A stretch of 8,884 bases of DNA from an uncultured Oscillospiraceae bacterium (GCA_944386965.1 CALXDE010000248.1:1-8884); one strand, 5' to 3'; shown: positions 1 to 6,311, numbered from the stretch's first letter. Translations and numbers: made by a program. Notes: generated from the sequence alone by a model not told the origin.

Positions 1-239
1 CGGGCCAGGTCGTCGATGTGGGGGTTCATGAGCATCAGGTTCACGCCAAAGGGCTTGTCCGTCTTCTCCTTGGCGGTGCGGATCTCCCGGCGCAGCGTCT
101 CCGCGTCCATGCCGCCGGCCCCCACCAGGCCAAAGGCGCCGGCGTTGGACACGGCGGCGGCGAAGGAACCGGTGGCGATGTTGGCCATGCCGCCCTGGAT
201 AAAGGGGAACTCGGTCCCCAGAATTTCATTGAGTTTCAT
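1..239 (-). CDS. fabK: Enoyl-[acyl-carrier-protein] reductase II (FabK), N-terminal part, cut by window edge
   Basis: This gene starts at 239 and runs off the left edge, so only about 79 N-terminal residues are visible. FabK is an FMN-dependent, NAD(P)H-using enoyl-ACP reductase of the nitropropane dioxygenase-like TIM-barrel family. It catalyses the last reduction of each fatty-acid elongation round in the cytoplasm and replaces FabI in many Firmicutes. The N-terminus contains IQGGMANIAT (residues 14-23), typical of the first strand of this family, then SNAGAFGLVGAGGM and a PFGVNLMLMNP segment, both expected of the flavin-binding barrel. The start is supported by AAGGAG at 245-250, five bases upstream. 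It lies 105 bases downstream of fabH on the same strand, so it is probably in the same transcript. The catalytic part is not visible; other nitropropane dioxygenase-like flavoproteins are the only real alternative, and the location in a fatty-acid operon argues against them. Confidence 0.9.
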   Translation of the reverse strand, partial: MKLNEILGTEFPFIQGGMANIATGSFAAAVSNAGAFGLVGAGGMDAETLRREIRTAKEKTDKPFGVNLMLMNPHIDDLA

Positions 240-344
240 GGTAACTCCTTCTTTATCTCCAAGTTTGTGGTTTGCAAGCAGCCCCGGGGCCTTTGCGGCG
301 GGCTGAGAATCTCCCATGGAAAAGGGCCGCATTTCCTCCGGCGG

Positions 345-1295
345 CTACTTCATCTCCAGCAGCGCCCCGGCCCAGGTGAGCCCCGCGCCAAAGCCCACGC
401 ACAGCGCCCGCTGCCCCGAGCGGAGGGCGCCGGTGCTGACCAGCTCGTGGAGCAGCAGGGGCACGCTGGCGGCGGAGGTGTTTCCGGTGTGGGCGATGTT
501 GCCGGTGCATTTCTCCGGCGGCAGGCCCAGCTTCCGCTCCGCCAGGTCGATGATGCGCTGGTTGGCCTGATGGAAGACAAAGCGGTCCACATCCGCCGCC
601 GTGAGGTCCGCATTCTCCAGCACCTGGCTGATGCAGCGGGGCACCGTCTCCACGGCGAAGCGGAACACCGCCTGCCCCTCCATGTGGATGTAGGAGGGGG
701 CGCCGGTGTTGATGCCGGGGGTGTAGAGGACCTCGTCGTTGCCCCGGCAGCCCAGCACCGCGTGGATGGAGGGATACGCCTCCCCCCACTCCACCACGGC
801 CGCGGCCGCCCCGTCCCCAAAGAGGACGCAGGTGCCCCGGTCGGTGTAGTCGGTGACCCGGCTGAGGACCTCGGCCCCCAGGACAAGGCCCACCTTCCGC
901 GGCGCGGCGGAGAGCAGGCACTGGGCGGTGTGGAGGGCGTAGACAAATCCGGAGCAGGCGGCGTTCAGGTCGAAGCAGATGGTGTCCTCCTGAAAGCCCA
1001 GCTCCCTTTGCAGGACGCAGGCCGTGGCGGGATTCAGATGGTCCCCGGTGAAGGTGGCCACCAGGCACACCCCCACGTCCGCCGGGTCGATGTACCCCTG
1101 TTCCAGGGCCTGCCGGGCCGCGGCCAGGCACAGCTGGGTGTGGGTTTCCCCCTCTCCGCAGATATGGCGGGTGTGGATGCCGGTGCGGGTGGTGATCCAC
1201 TCGTCGCTGGTGTCCACCATTTTGGTCAAATCCTCGTTGGTGAGGACCCGCTCGGGCATGGCCGAGCCGGTGCTCACAAGTTTCAATCCGCTCAT
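345..1295 (-). CDS. fabH: Beta-ketoacyl-ACP synthase III (FabH)
   Basis: KAS III starts fatty-acid synthesis by condensing an acyl-CoA primer, usually acetyl-CoA, with malonyl-ACP. The product is 316 residues, normal for the family. The thiolase-fold catalytic triad is visible: Cys114 in NAACSGF, His242 in FHQAN, and Asn272 in GNTSAAS. The N-terminal TSDEWITTRTGI segment (29-40) and the LFGDGAAA loop (158-165) are also typical. The ATG at 1295 is chosen because AAAGGAG (1301-1307) lies five bases upstream and the family N-terminus begins here; the frame stays open upstream but reads as low-complexity antisense-like sequence. The start overlaps the accA stop in an ATGA, so translation is probably coupled. 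One oddity: the segment before the catalytic cysteine reads GDHLNPATAC, where many FabH proteins have an aromatic residue before the proline (Phe87 in E. coli). This may affect primer choice (inference). Confidence 0.96.
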   Translation of the reverse strand: MSGLKLVSTGSAMPERVLTNEDLTKMVDTSDEWITTRTGIHTRHICGEGETHTQLCLAAARQALEQGYIDPADVGVCLVATFTGDHLNPATACVLQRELGFQEDTICFDLNAACSGFVYALHTAQCLLSAAPRKVGLVLGAEVLSRVTDYTDRGTCVLFGDGAAAAVVEWGEAYPSIHAVLGCRGNDEVLYTPGINTGAPSYIHMEGQAVFRFAVETVPRCISQVLENADLTAADVDRFVFHQANQRIIDLAERKLGLPPEKCTGNIAHTGNTSAASVPLLLHELVSTGALRSGQRALCVGFGAGLTWAGALLEMK

Positions 1296-2116
1296 GTGCG
1301 CTCCTTTCTCACGCCATTCAGGCCCATGGCCCGGAATTTCTTGTAGCGGCCGGCGGCCAGGGCCGCTCCGCTGAGCTTCTCCAGCGCCCCCAGCTCCCGG
1401 ACCAGGGCAGTGTCCAGCACCTGGTAGAGCACGTGGGGATTCTCGTGGGCGCCCCCCTCGGGCTCGGGGATGACGGCGTCGACGACGCCGAGGGAGAGCA
1501 GGTCGGCGGCGGTGAGCTTCATCACCTCGCAGGCCTCGGCGCTGCGGGAGGCGTCCTTCCACAGGATGGAGGCGAATCCCTCCGGAGAGAGGACGGAGTA
1601 CACCGCGTTCTCCAGCATGAGCACCCGGTTCCCAACGCCCAGGGCCAGGGCCCCGCCGCTGCCCCCCTCGCCGGTGACCACGGCGATCACCGGCACGGTG
1701 AGGGCGGACATCAGCGCCAGGGTCCGGGCGATGGCCTCCCCCTGGCCCCGGGCCTCGGCCTCCAGGCCGGGGTAGGCCCCGGGGGTGTCGATGAAGGTGA
1801 TGACGGGGCGGCGGAACTTCTCCGCCTGGCCCAGGATGCGCTGGGCCTTCCGATAGCCCTCCGGGGAGGGCATGCCGAAGTTATAGGCCATGTGCTCCTC
1901 CAGGGTCTTCCCCTTCCGGTGGCCCAGAACGGTGACAGGCTTCCCGTGGAAGAGGCCCACGCCCCCTAAAATGCTGCCGTCCTCGCCGCACAGGCGGTCC
2001 CCCCGCTGTTCAAAGAAGTCGGTGATGAGGGCGGCGATAAAGTCCGCCGTGCCGGGGCGGCCGGCGTGGCGGGCCAGCGCCACGCGCTGGGCGGCTGTCA
2101 GATCCCGATTAGCCAC
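1292..2116 (-). CDS. accA: Acetyl-CoA carboxylase carboxyltransferase subunit alpha (AccA)
   Basis: AccA pairs with AccD to form the carboxyltransferase that moves the carboxyl group from carboxybiotin on AccB to acetyl-CoA, giving malonyl-CoA. The crotonase-like carboxyltransferase fold is clear: the FIDTPGAYPG motif is followed by EARGQGEAIA, and GEGGSGGALAL supplies the glycine-rich oxyanion/CoA region. The short N-terminus LTAAQRVALARHAGRP resembles that of other Firmicutes AccA proteins. The start is uncertain. I prefer GTG at 2116 (274 residues), which follows a G-rich AAAGGGGGG stretch by eight bases and gives the usual family N-terminus. ATG at 2137 would add seven residues (281 in all) but has only a poorly spaced GAGG upstream. 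The GTG start overlaps accD by eight bases and the ATG by 29, so coupling with accD is likely either way. That suits subunits needed in equal amounts. Confidence 0.95.
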   Translation of the reverse strand: MANRDLTAAQRVALARHAGRPGTADFIAALITDFFEQRGDRLCGEDGSILGGVGLFHGKPVTVLGHRKGKTLEEHMAYNFGMPSPEGYRKAQRILGQAEKFRRPVITFIDTPGAYPGLEAEARGQGEAIARTLALMSALTVPVIAVVTGEGGSGGALALGVGNRVLMLENAVYSVLSPEGFASILWKDASRSAEACEVMKLTAADLLSLGVVDAVIPEPEGGAHENPHVLYQVLDTALVRELGALEKLSGAALAAGRYKKFRAMGLNGVRKERT

Positions 2117-2978
2117 GCGCGTCGCCCCCCTTTCCATGGAGCCGGAGCAGCTGCCTCAGCGTCTCCCGCAGGCGATCCCGGGGGACGATGGCGTCCAGAA
2201 AGCCGTGCTCCAGCAGGTACTCGGCGCTCTGGAAGCCCTCCGGGAGCTTCTCGCCGATGGTCTGCTCGAGCACCCGGGGCCCGGCAAAGCCGATCAGGGC
2301 CCCGGGCTCGGCCAGCATGATGTCCCCCAGGCTCGCGAAGCTGGCGGTGACACCGCCGGTGGTGGGGTGGGTCAGCACGGAGATGTACAGCCCGCCCTTC
2401 TTCGAAAAGCGCTCCAGGGCGGCGGCGGTCTTGGCCATCTGCATCAGGGAGAGAATCCCCTCCTGCATCCGGGCCCCGCCGCTGGCGGAGAAGAGGATCA
2501 GGGGCAGCTTGTTCTTCCCGGCGTACTCCACCAGCCGGGTGACCTTCTCTCCCAGGGCCGCGCTCATGCTGCCCATGAAGAAGCGGCTGTCCAGGGCGCC
2601 CACGGCCACCCGGTATCCGCCGATGCGGCCCAGGGCCGTGACCACGCCCTCCCCCATGCCGGTGCGGCGGCGGGCCTGGTCCAGCTTATCCTTATATCCG
2701 GGGAACTGGAGCGGGTCGGTGGAGATCAGGTTGGCCTCCAGCTCCCGGAAGGTCCCCTTGTCCAGCACCAGGCTCAGCCGGTAGTAGGCCCCCACCGGGT
2801 GGTGGTAGCCGCACAGGGGACAGACATAGCGGTGCTCGGAGAGGTCCCGGCGGGCCACCGGCTTGCCGCAGCGGGGACAGGGCTCCTCGGTGTGGGCCGG
2901 CACGACAGGGGCGCTGCGCAGGGCCTTCAGGGCCAGAAGCTTCTGGCGGCGCTGGGCCAAAATGTTGATGTTGTTCAT
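2109..2978 (-). CDS. accD: Acetyl-CoA carboxylase carboxyltransferase subunit beta (AccD)
   Basis: AccD is the zinc-containing beta subunit of the carboxyltransferase, 289 residues here, the usual size. A four-cysteine zinc finger lies near the N-terminus (CPRC at 34-37 and CPLC at 53-56). It is followed by the carboxyltransferase domain with FPGYKDKL, the SASGGARMQEG loop and THPTTGGVTASFASLGD, all typical of bacterial AccD. The C-terminal segment LIGFAGPRVLEQTIGEKLPEGFQ is also conserved. The ATG at 2978 overlaps the last bases of accC in an ATGA, with a GAGGAG just upstream that is rather close to the start, so re-initiation after accC probably matters. The next gene, accA, overlaps its 3' end. 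In E. coli the zinc finger is reported to bind nucleic acid and link to accA/accD translation; whether that applies here is unknown. Confidence 0.97.
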   Translation of the reverse strand: MNNINILAQRRQKLLALKALRSAPVVPAHTEEPCPRCGKPVARRDLSEHRYVCPLCGYHHPVGAYYRLSLVLDKGTFRELEANLISTDPLQFPGYKDKLDQARRRTGMGEGVVTALGRIGGYRVAVGALDSRFFMGSMSAALGEKVTRLVEYAGKNKLPLILFSASGGARMQEGILSLMQMAKTAAALERFSKKGGLYISVLTHPTTGGVTASFASLGDIMLAEPGALIGFAGPRVLEQTIGEKLPEGFQSAEYLLEHGFLDAIVPRDRLRETLRQLLRLHGKGGDARG

Positions 2979-4357
2979 GTCTCCTCAGCCTCCCCGCTGC
3001 CGCTCCAGGCCAGGAGAGTCTCCATATTCTCGTCCAGGAATCCGGTGTTGTAGTTGCCCCGGACAAAGTCCGGGTGATAGAGGATCTGGTGGAGCAGGTC
3101 CGTATTGGTTTCCGGCCCCTCGATCACCAGCTCCCCCAGGCTCCGGCGCATCCGGCGGATGGCCTCCAGCCGGGTGGAGCCGGTGACGATGACCTTTGCC
3201 ACCAGGGAGTCGTAGTAGGGGGGCAGCTCACACTCGGGATAGAGCTCCGTGTCCACCCGGACCCCGTAGCCGCCGGGGAGGTGGAGAAAGCCCACCTTTC
3301 CCGGGCAGGGCCGGAAGTCCCGGGACGGGTCCTCGGCATTGATGCGGCACTCGATGGCGTGCCCCCGGAGGACCACATCCTCCTGGGAAACGGACAGGGG
3401 CAGTCCCGCGGCGATGCGGATCTGTTCCCGCACCAGATCCAGCCCCGTGACCAGCTCCGTCACCGGGTGCTCCACCTGGATGCGGGTATTCATCTCAATG
3501 AAGTAGAAATGTCCCTCCTGGTCCAGGACAAACTCGATGGTCCCGGCGTTCTCATAGCCGGCGGCCCGGGCGGCGGCCACCGCCGCGGCCCCCATCTCTG
3601 AGCGGAGCTGGGGCGTCAGGGCCTTGGAGGGGGACTCCTCCAGCAGCTTCTGGTTGCGCCGCTGGATGGAGCAGTCCCGCTCCCCCAGCTCTATCACATG
3701 TCCCTCCCGGTCGGCCAGGATCTGAAACTCAATGTGCCGGGGGTGAAGGATCAGCTTTTCCAGGTACATCTCCCCGTCTCCGAAGCAGGCCACCGCCTCG
3801 GCGCGGGCCTCCTCAAAGAGGGGCTCCAGCTGCTCGGGGTCGAAGACCTTGCGCATGCCCCGGCCGCCGCCGCCGGCGGCGGCCTTGATGAGCACGGGGT
3901 AGCCGATGGCGTCGGCGATCTCCCGGGCCCTCTGGGCGGTTTCCACGGCCCCGTCGGACCCGGGGACCACCGGAACCCCTGCCTGCCGCATCAGCGCCCG
4001 GGCGGCAGCCTTGTTGCCCATGGCCCGGATCACGTCCCCGGAGGGGCCGATAAAGGTGACGCCCGCGGCGGCGCAGGCGTCGGCAAAGTCCGCGTTCTCC
4101 GAGAGAAACCCGTAGCCGGGGTGGACGGCGTCGCACCCGGCGGCCTTGGCCACTGTGAGGATGGCGTCCTGGTTGAGATAGCTGTCCGCCGCGCGGGACG
4201 GACCGATGCAGTAGGACTGCTCGGAGAGCTGGATGTGCAGGGCGTCCCGGTCCGCCTGGGAGTAGACGCACACCGGCTCAATGTCCATCTCCCGGCAGGC
4301 CCGGAAGACCCGCATGGCGATCTCGCCCCGGTTGGCAATCAAAATCCGCTTGAACAT
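2975..4357 (-). CDS. accC: Acetyl-CoA carboxylase, biotin carboxylase subunit (AccC)
   Basis: AccC is the ATP-grasp biotin carboxylase. It uses ATP and bicarbonate to carboxylate the biotin carried by AccB. The 460-residue product has the family order: an N-terminal biotin carboxylase domain beginning FKRILIANRGEIA, the HPGYGFLSEN motif, the ATP-grasp glycine-rich loop AAAGGGGRGM, the catalytic MNTRIQVEHPVTE motif, and a C-terminal domain ending in the GNYNTGFLDE region. All expected signatures are intact. The ATG at 4357 follows accB with only four bases between, with GGAAGG inside the end of accB as a likely ribosome site eight bases away. It ends in an ATGA overlap with accD. Pyruvate or propionyl-CoA carboxylase subunits are related, but the stand-alone length and neighbours accB, accD and accA fix the assignment. 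Confidence 0.98.
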   Translation of the reverse strand: MFKRILIANRGEIAMRVFRACREMDIEPVCVYSQADRDALHIQLSEQSYCIGPSRAADSYLNQDAILTVAKAAGCDAVHPGYGFLSENADFADACAAAGVTFIGPSGDVIRAMGNKAAARALMRQAGVPVVPGSDGAVETAQRAREIADAIGYPVLIKAAAGGGGRGMRKVFDPEQLEPLFEEARAEAVACFGDGEMYLEKLILHPRHIEFQILADREGHVIELGERDCSIQRRNQKLLEESPSKALTPQLRSEMGAAAVAAARAAGYENAGTIEFVLDQEGHFYFIEMNTRIQVEHPVTELVTGLDLVREQIRIAAGLPLSVSQEDVVLRGHAIECRINAEDPSRDFRPCPGKVGFLHLPGGYGVRVDTELYPECELPPYYDSLVAKVIVTGSTRLEAIRRMRRSLGELVIEGPETNTDLLHQILYHPDFVRGNYNTGFLDENMETLLAWSGSGEAEET

Positions 4358-4361
4358 CGTC

Positions 4362-4793
4362 TCAACCTTCCCGATAGCGGATCAGCGCTTCCCCAAACGA
4401 CACCAGCGCCCCATCCTGGGGCAGCACCGCCTCGATCACGCAGTCGCAGGGGGCCTTGACCTCGCTCATCATCTTCATGGCTTCCAGCAGGCACACGGTC
4501 TGTCCCCGCGCGACCCGGTCGCCGGGCCGGACAAAGGGGTCCGCGCCGGGAGACGGGGCGGCATAGAACGTGCCCACCAGGGGGGCCTCGATGTACAGGC
4601 CGGTGTCGGCGGCTTCCTCCGCCGCGGCCTCCCGGGCCGCCGGGACGGCCGTCTGCTCCGGCATCTGTGCCGGCGCCTGCGCCGCCGGACGCTTCTCCAG
4701 CTCCAGGGAGAAATCCCCCTGGGTGAGCTTGAGACTGGTGGCCGCGCTGGCGTCGAAATGATCCATCAGTTCAAAGATCTCTTGGTTGTTCAT
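4362..4793 (-). CDS. accB: Biotin carboxyl carrier protein of acetyl-CoA carboxylase (AccB)
   Basis: AccB carries the biotin that moves between AccC and the AccA/AccD carboxyltransferase. The product is 143 residues: a short N-terminal helix-rich part (1-35), an Ala/Pro/Glu/Gln-rich flexible linker (about 36-65), and a biotinyl domain (about 66-143). The biotin attachment site is EAMKM with Lys107, followed by MSEVKAP, and the PLVGTFYAAPSPGADPFV segment precedes it as expected. The ATG at 4793 is chosen because AAAGGAG (4799-4805) is five bases upstream and MNNQEIFELMDHF is a normal family N-terminus. The frame extends to an ATG at 4847, but that extension would read through the hairpin at 4809-4840. 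A biotin ligase (BirA) must act on this protein; none is in the window. Confidence 0.97.
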   Translation of the reverse strand: MNNQEIFELMDHFDASAATSLKLTQGDFSLELEKRPAAQAPAQMPEQTAVPAAREAAAEEAADTGLYIEAPLVGTFYAAPSPGADPFVRPGDRVARGQTVCLLEAMKMMSEVKAPCDCVIEAVLPQDGALVSFGEALIRYREG

Positions 4794-4798
4794 GTCGG

Positions 4799-4805
4799 CT
4801 CCTTT
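4799..4805 (-). promoter_or_regulatory. accB ribosome binding site beside the hairpin
   Basis: AAAGGAG on the minus strand, five bases before the accB ATG and three bases after the foot of the 4809-4840 hairpin. It decides the accB start over the longer frame. Its closeness to the stem means folding could influence access of ribosomes (inference). Confidence 0.8.
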
Positions 4806-4808
4806 CGG

Positions 4809-4841
4809 AAAAGGGCACCGGCCTGCACCGGTGCCCTTTTT
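4809..4841 (-). terminator. Intergenic hairpin after acpP, probable leaky terminator or attenuator
   Basis: A perfect 13-base inverted repeat (4809-4821 paired with 4828-4840) encloses a six-base loop. Read on the minus strand, the stem starts seven bases after the acpP stop codon and ends in only four U residues, which are part of the stem, before CC. A stable GC-rich stem with a short U run fits partial termination, or a 3' end that protects acpP mRNA while some transcription continues into accB. There is no other promoter visible between acpP and accB. On the plus strand it ends in five T, but no plus-strand gene ends here. Confidence 0.75.
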
Positions 4842-4847
4842 ACCCAT

Positions 4848-5078
4848 TTACGCGATGTGGTCGTTCATGTAGTTGTACAGGTCACCCACCGTCTTCAGGT
4901 TGGGCAGGTCCTCGTCGGCGATGGTCACGTCGAACTCCTCCTCCAGGGCCATGGAAAGCTCCACGGCAGCCAGGGAATCGGCGCCCAGATCGTCGGCCAG
5001 GCTGGCCTCCATGGTCACCTTGTCCGCGTCGCAGTTGAGTGTCTCGGCGACAACCGCCTTTACCTTTTCAAAATCCAT
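4848..5078 (-). CDS. acpP: Acyl carrier protein (AcpP)
   Basis: AcpP holds growing acyl chains as thioesters on a 4'-phosphopantetheine arm during fatty-acid synthesis. The 76-residue acidic product has the four-helix carrier protein pattern, with the attachment serine Ser35 in GADSLAAVEL at the start of helix II. The rest is typical: LADDLGADS before it and IADEDLPNLKTVGDLYNYM after it. The ATG at 5078 has AAGGAG (5088-5093) nine bases upstream. It is the first gene after the strong promoter at 5177-5204 and is separated from accB by a hairpin, an arrangement suited to high ACP output. The holo-ACP synthase that modifies it is not in the window. Its position in an acc/fab operon supports the fatty-acid ACP rather than a polyketide or D-alanine carrier. 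Confidence 0.98.
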   Translation of the reverse strand: MDFEKVKAVVAETLNCDADKVTMEASLADDLGADSLAAVELSMALEEEFDVTIADEDLPNLKTVGDLYNYMNDHIA

Positions 5079-5120
5079 TTGATTTCTCTCCTTATCTTAT
5101 CCAAATAGTATGCTGGGAAC

Positions 5121-5155
5121 GGCTGATTTAGATAAAAATATTTAGTTAAAAAATT
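5121..5155 (-). promoter_or_regulatory. AT-rich acpP leader with a direct repeat, possible operator
   Basis: Within the roughly 90-base acpP leader, 5126-5155 is strikingly AT-rich for this genome. It contains the hexamer ATTTAG twice on the plus strand (5126-5131 and 5140-5145), 14 bases apart, or CTAAAT read on the transcribed strand. It lies downstream of the predicted transcription start, where a repressor could block elongation. I could not match it to the FapR or FabT operator patterns I know, so the role is a guess. Confidence 0.3.
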
Positions 5156-5176
5156 TGAGATATACGCAACGCGCTT

Positions 5177-5204
5177 ATTGTACCAGAATACCGCAATTTG
5201 TCAA
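5177..5204 (-). promoter_or_regulatory. Strong sigma-A-type promoter for the acpP-acc-fab operon
   Basis: On the minus strand a perfect -35 TTGACA (5199-5204) is followed by a 16-base spacer and a -10 TACAAT (5177-5182), which differs from consensus at one base. TGG directly before the -10 makes an extended -10 element. Transcription should start near 5170, giving a leader of about 90 bases before the acpP ATG. It is the best promoter in the window and the only clear one seen for the fatty-acid genes. Confidence 0.85.
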
Positions 5205-5299
5205 GGCAAAAAATGGGGGACGCCGCAATTTATCCACTTTATGCAAAAACAGGCGGGCAGCCGGGGCTGTTTCTATCCAAAAGCGCGGAGAAACGGCGG

Positions 5300-6208
5300 C
5301 TACAGGCCGGCAATGCCGGTATAGACGCTGTACCACCGATAGGGCTCCGGGAGAAAGGCCGCGCCCGGATATCCGTCCTCCCGCAGGAAGCGGTTGACCT
5401 GGGCGAAGTAGGCGCAGAGGTCCTCCCCCGAGGCCCGCGCGTTGTTGTGGTGCAGGGGGAGCATCAGCTGCGCGCCCATGGCCTCCATCTGCCGGGCGTA
5501 GTCCCGGGGGGAGACGGTCCGGATTCTGTGGCGCAGCATCAGATTGGGGCGCCTGTCCGCCACATGCCGCACATGGTCCATATAATCCCGGCCCGCGCAG
5601 AAATCAATGCGGTAATTCTCCCGGGTTTCCAGGAGGAAGTTGAAACAGAACAGGTGCCCCAGGCGGCCCAGGTTATTGGGCACGGGAACGCCGAAGGCGC
5701 TGCTCCCGGCGTCTTCCGCCGCCGCGTCTCCGGGGCGCTCCACCCGCCCCTCCCGCAGGGCGCGGTTGTCATGGGCCCCCGGATACACGTGCAGGGTGAA
5801 ATCGTCCAGATAGTAGGTGTTGCCCGGGTACAGGGGAAGCATGGCGCCGCAGGGAATGTTGTAGACCCGGGCGATCTCCTCCGCCGCCGGCGCCGGCGCC
5901 AGCACCCGCCCGCGAAACCGGTCCCAGAGCCAGCCGGTCAGGTTGGTGTGGTCGGCGTGGGCATGGCTGATCAGGATATAGTCCGCGCCGGTAAACGCCT
6001 CTTTTGAAAAGCCCTTCTGGGCATAGACCCGCAGGTCGCTCTCCTGCCGCCTGGTCAGGGCGGGGAGGGACTCATAGTTGGACCCATCCCAGTAAAACGG
6101 GTCGGTGACAATCACTTTTCCATTGGGCAGCGCGATCTCATAGCACTGCACCGAGATCCATCGGAGCCGCAGCGCCTCGGACCGGGCGGCCTCCCAATAT
6201 CCACTCAT
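5300..6208 (-). CDS. Metallo-beta-lactamase-fold hydrolase, substrate unknown
   Basis: The 302-residue product is a cytoplasmic (no signal peptide seen) MBL-fold protein. The metal-binding signature is SHAHADH (His82, His84, Asp86, His87). Likely further ligands are His146 in GAHD, Asp208 in CAGRD, and His253 or His254 in LPLHHNN, an order that fits a two-metal MBL site. Before the signature, KVIVTDPFYWDGS gives the strand and loop seen in many members. An extra segment (about 150-185), charged then Gly/Pro-rich, sits between two ligand positions. The ATG at 6208 is chosen because of AAGGAGG (6216-6222) seven bases upstream; the frame extends 56 residues further but that part overlaps the promoter. 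It has its own promoter and is probably monocistronic, although read-through into acpP cannot be excluded. The fold covers lactonases, nucleases, phosphodiesterases and others, so no reaction is assigned. Confidence 0.88.
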   Translation of the reverse strand: MSGYWEAARSEALRLRWISVQCYEIALPNGKVIVTDPFYWDGSNYESLPALTRRQESDLRVYAQKGFSKEAFTGADYILISHAHADHTNLTGWLWDRFRGRVLAPAPAAEEIARVYNIPCGAMLPLYPGNTYYLDDFTLHVYPGAHDNRALREGRVERPGDAAAEDAGSSAFGVPVPNNLGRLGHLFCFNFLLETRENYRIDFCAGRDYMDHVRHVADRRPNLMLRHRIRTVSPRDYARQMEAMGAQLMLPLHHNNARASGEDLCAYFAQVNRFLREDGYPGAAFLPEPYRWYSVYTGIAGL

Positions 6209-6235
6209 ACCCCATCCTCCTTTTGTTCTGACGCC

Positions 6236-6265
6236 CCGCCCAGGAGCGCGCGGCTGCCTGGGCGG
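6236..6265 (-). repeat. GC-rich inverted repeat in the hydrolase 5' leader
   Basis: Arms of nine bases (6236-6244 and 6257-6265) pair perfectly. Three more base pairs are possible inside (6245-6247 with 6253-6255) if the G at 6256 bulges. It lies between the predicted transcription start near 6271 and the ribosome site at 6216-6222, so nearly the whole leader folds into it. No T run follows, so it is not an intrinsic terminator. It could be an operator or an mRNA-stabilising 5' hairpin (inference). Confidence 0.6.
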
Positions 6266-6277
6266 CACATATGCATC

Positions 6278-6306
6278 AGTATACCAGCATCGGGCGGTCT
6301 TGGCAA
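6278..6306 (-). promoter_or_regulatory. Sigma-A-type promoter for the MBL-fold hydrolase
   Basis: On the minus strand, -35 TTGCCA (6301-6306), a 17-base spacer, and -10 TATACT (6278-6283) preceded by TGG, an extended -10. Predicted start near 6271, about 60 bases before the ATG at 6208. Confidence 0.7.
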
Positions 6307-6311
6307 TTCCT

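Noticed and set aside
279..305. Inverted repeat CAGCCC/GGGCTG between fabH and fabK
   Set aside because: Only six base pairs with a 15-base loop and no T run on the minus strand; not enough for a terminator, and fabK is probably co-transcribed with fabH.
18..1346. Long plus-strand open frame opposite fabH and fabK
   Set aside because: The translation is Gly/His/Gln-rich low-complexity sequence with no domain, and it is antisense to intact fabH. High GC removes stop codons and produces such frames.
1890..3053. Plus-strand open frame of 387 codons opposite accA and accD
   Set aside because: Antisense to two well-conserved genes; no ribosome site and composition unlike a real protein.
4794..4847. 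N-terminal extension of accB to the ATG at 4847
   Set aside because: It would translate the hairpin, lacks a spaced ribosome site, and adds residues absent from AccB proteins. AAAGGAG supports the start at 4793.
5245..5272. Possible terminator after the MBL-fold hydrolase (AAACAG/CTGTTT stem with a T run on the minus strand)
   Set aside because: The six-base outer stem has a 14-base interior that does not continue pairing well, so it is too weak to call. How the hydrolase transcript ends remains open.
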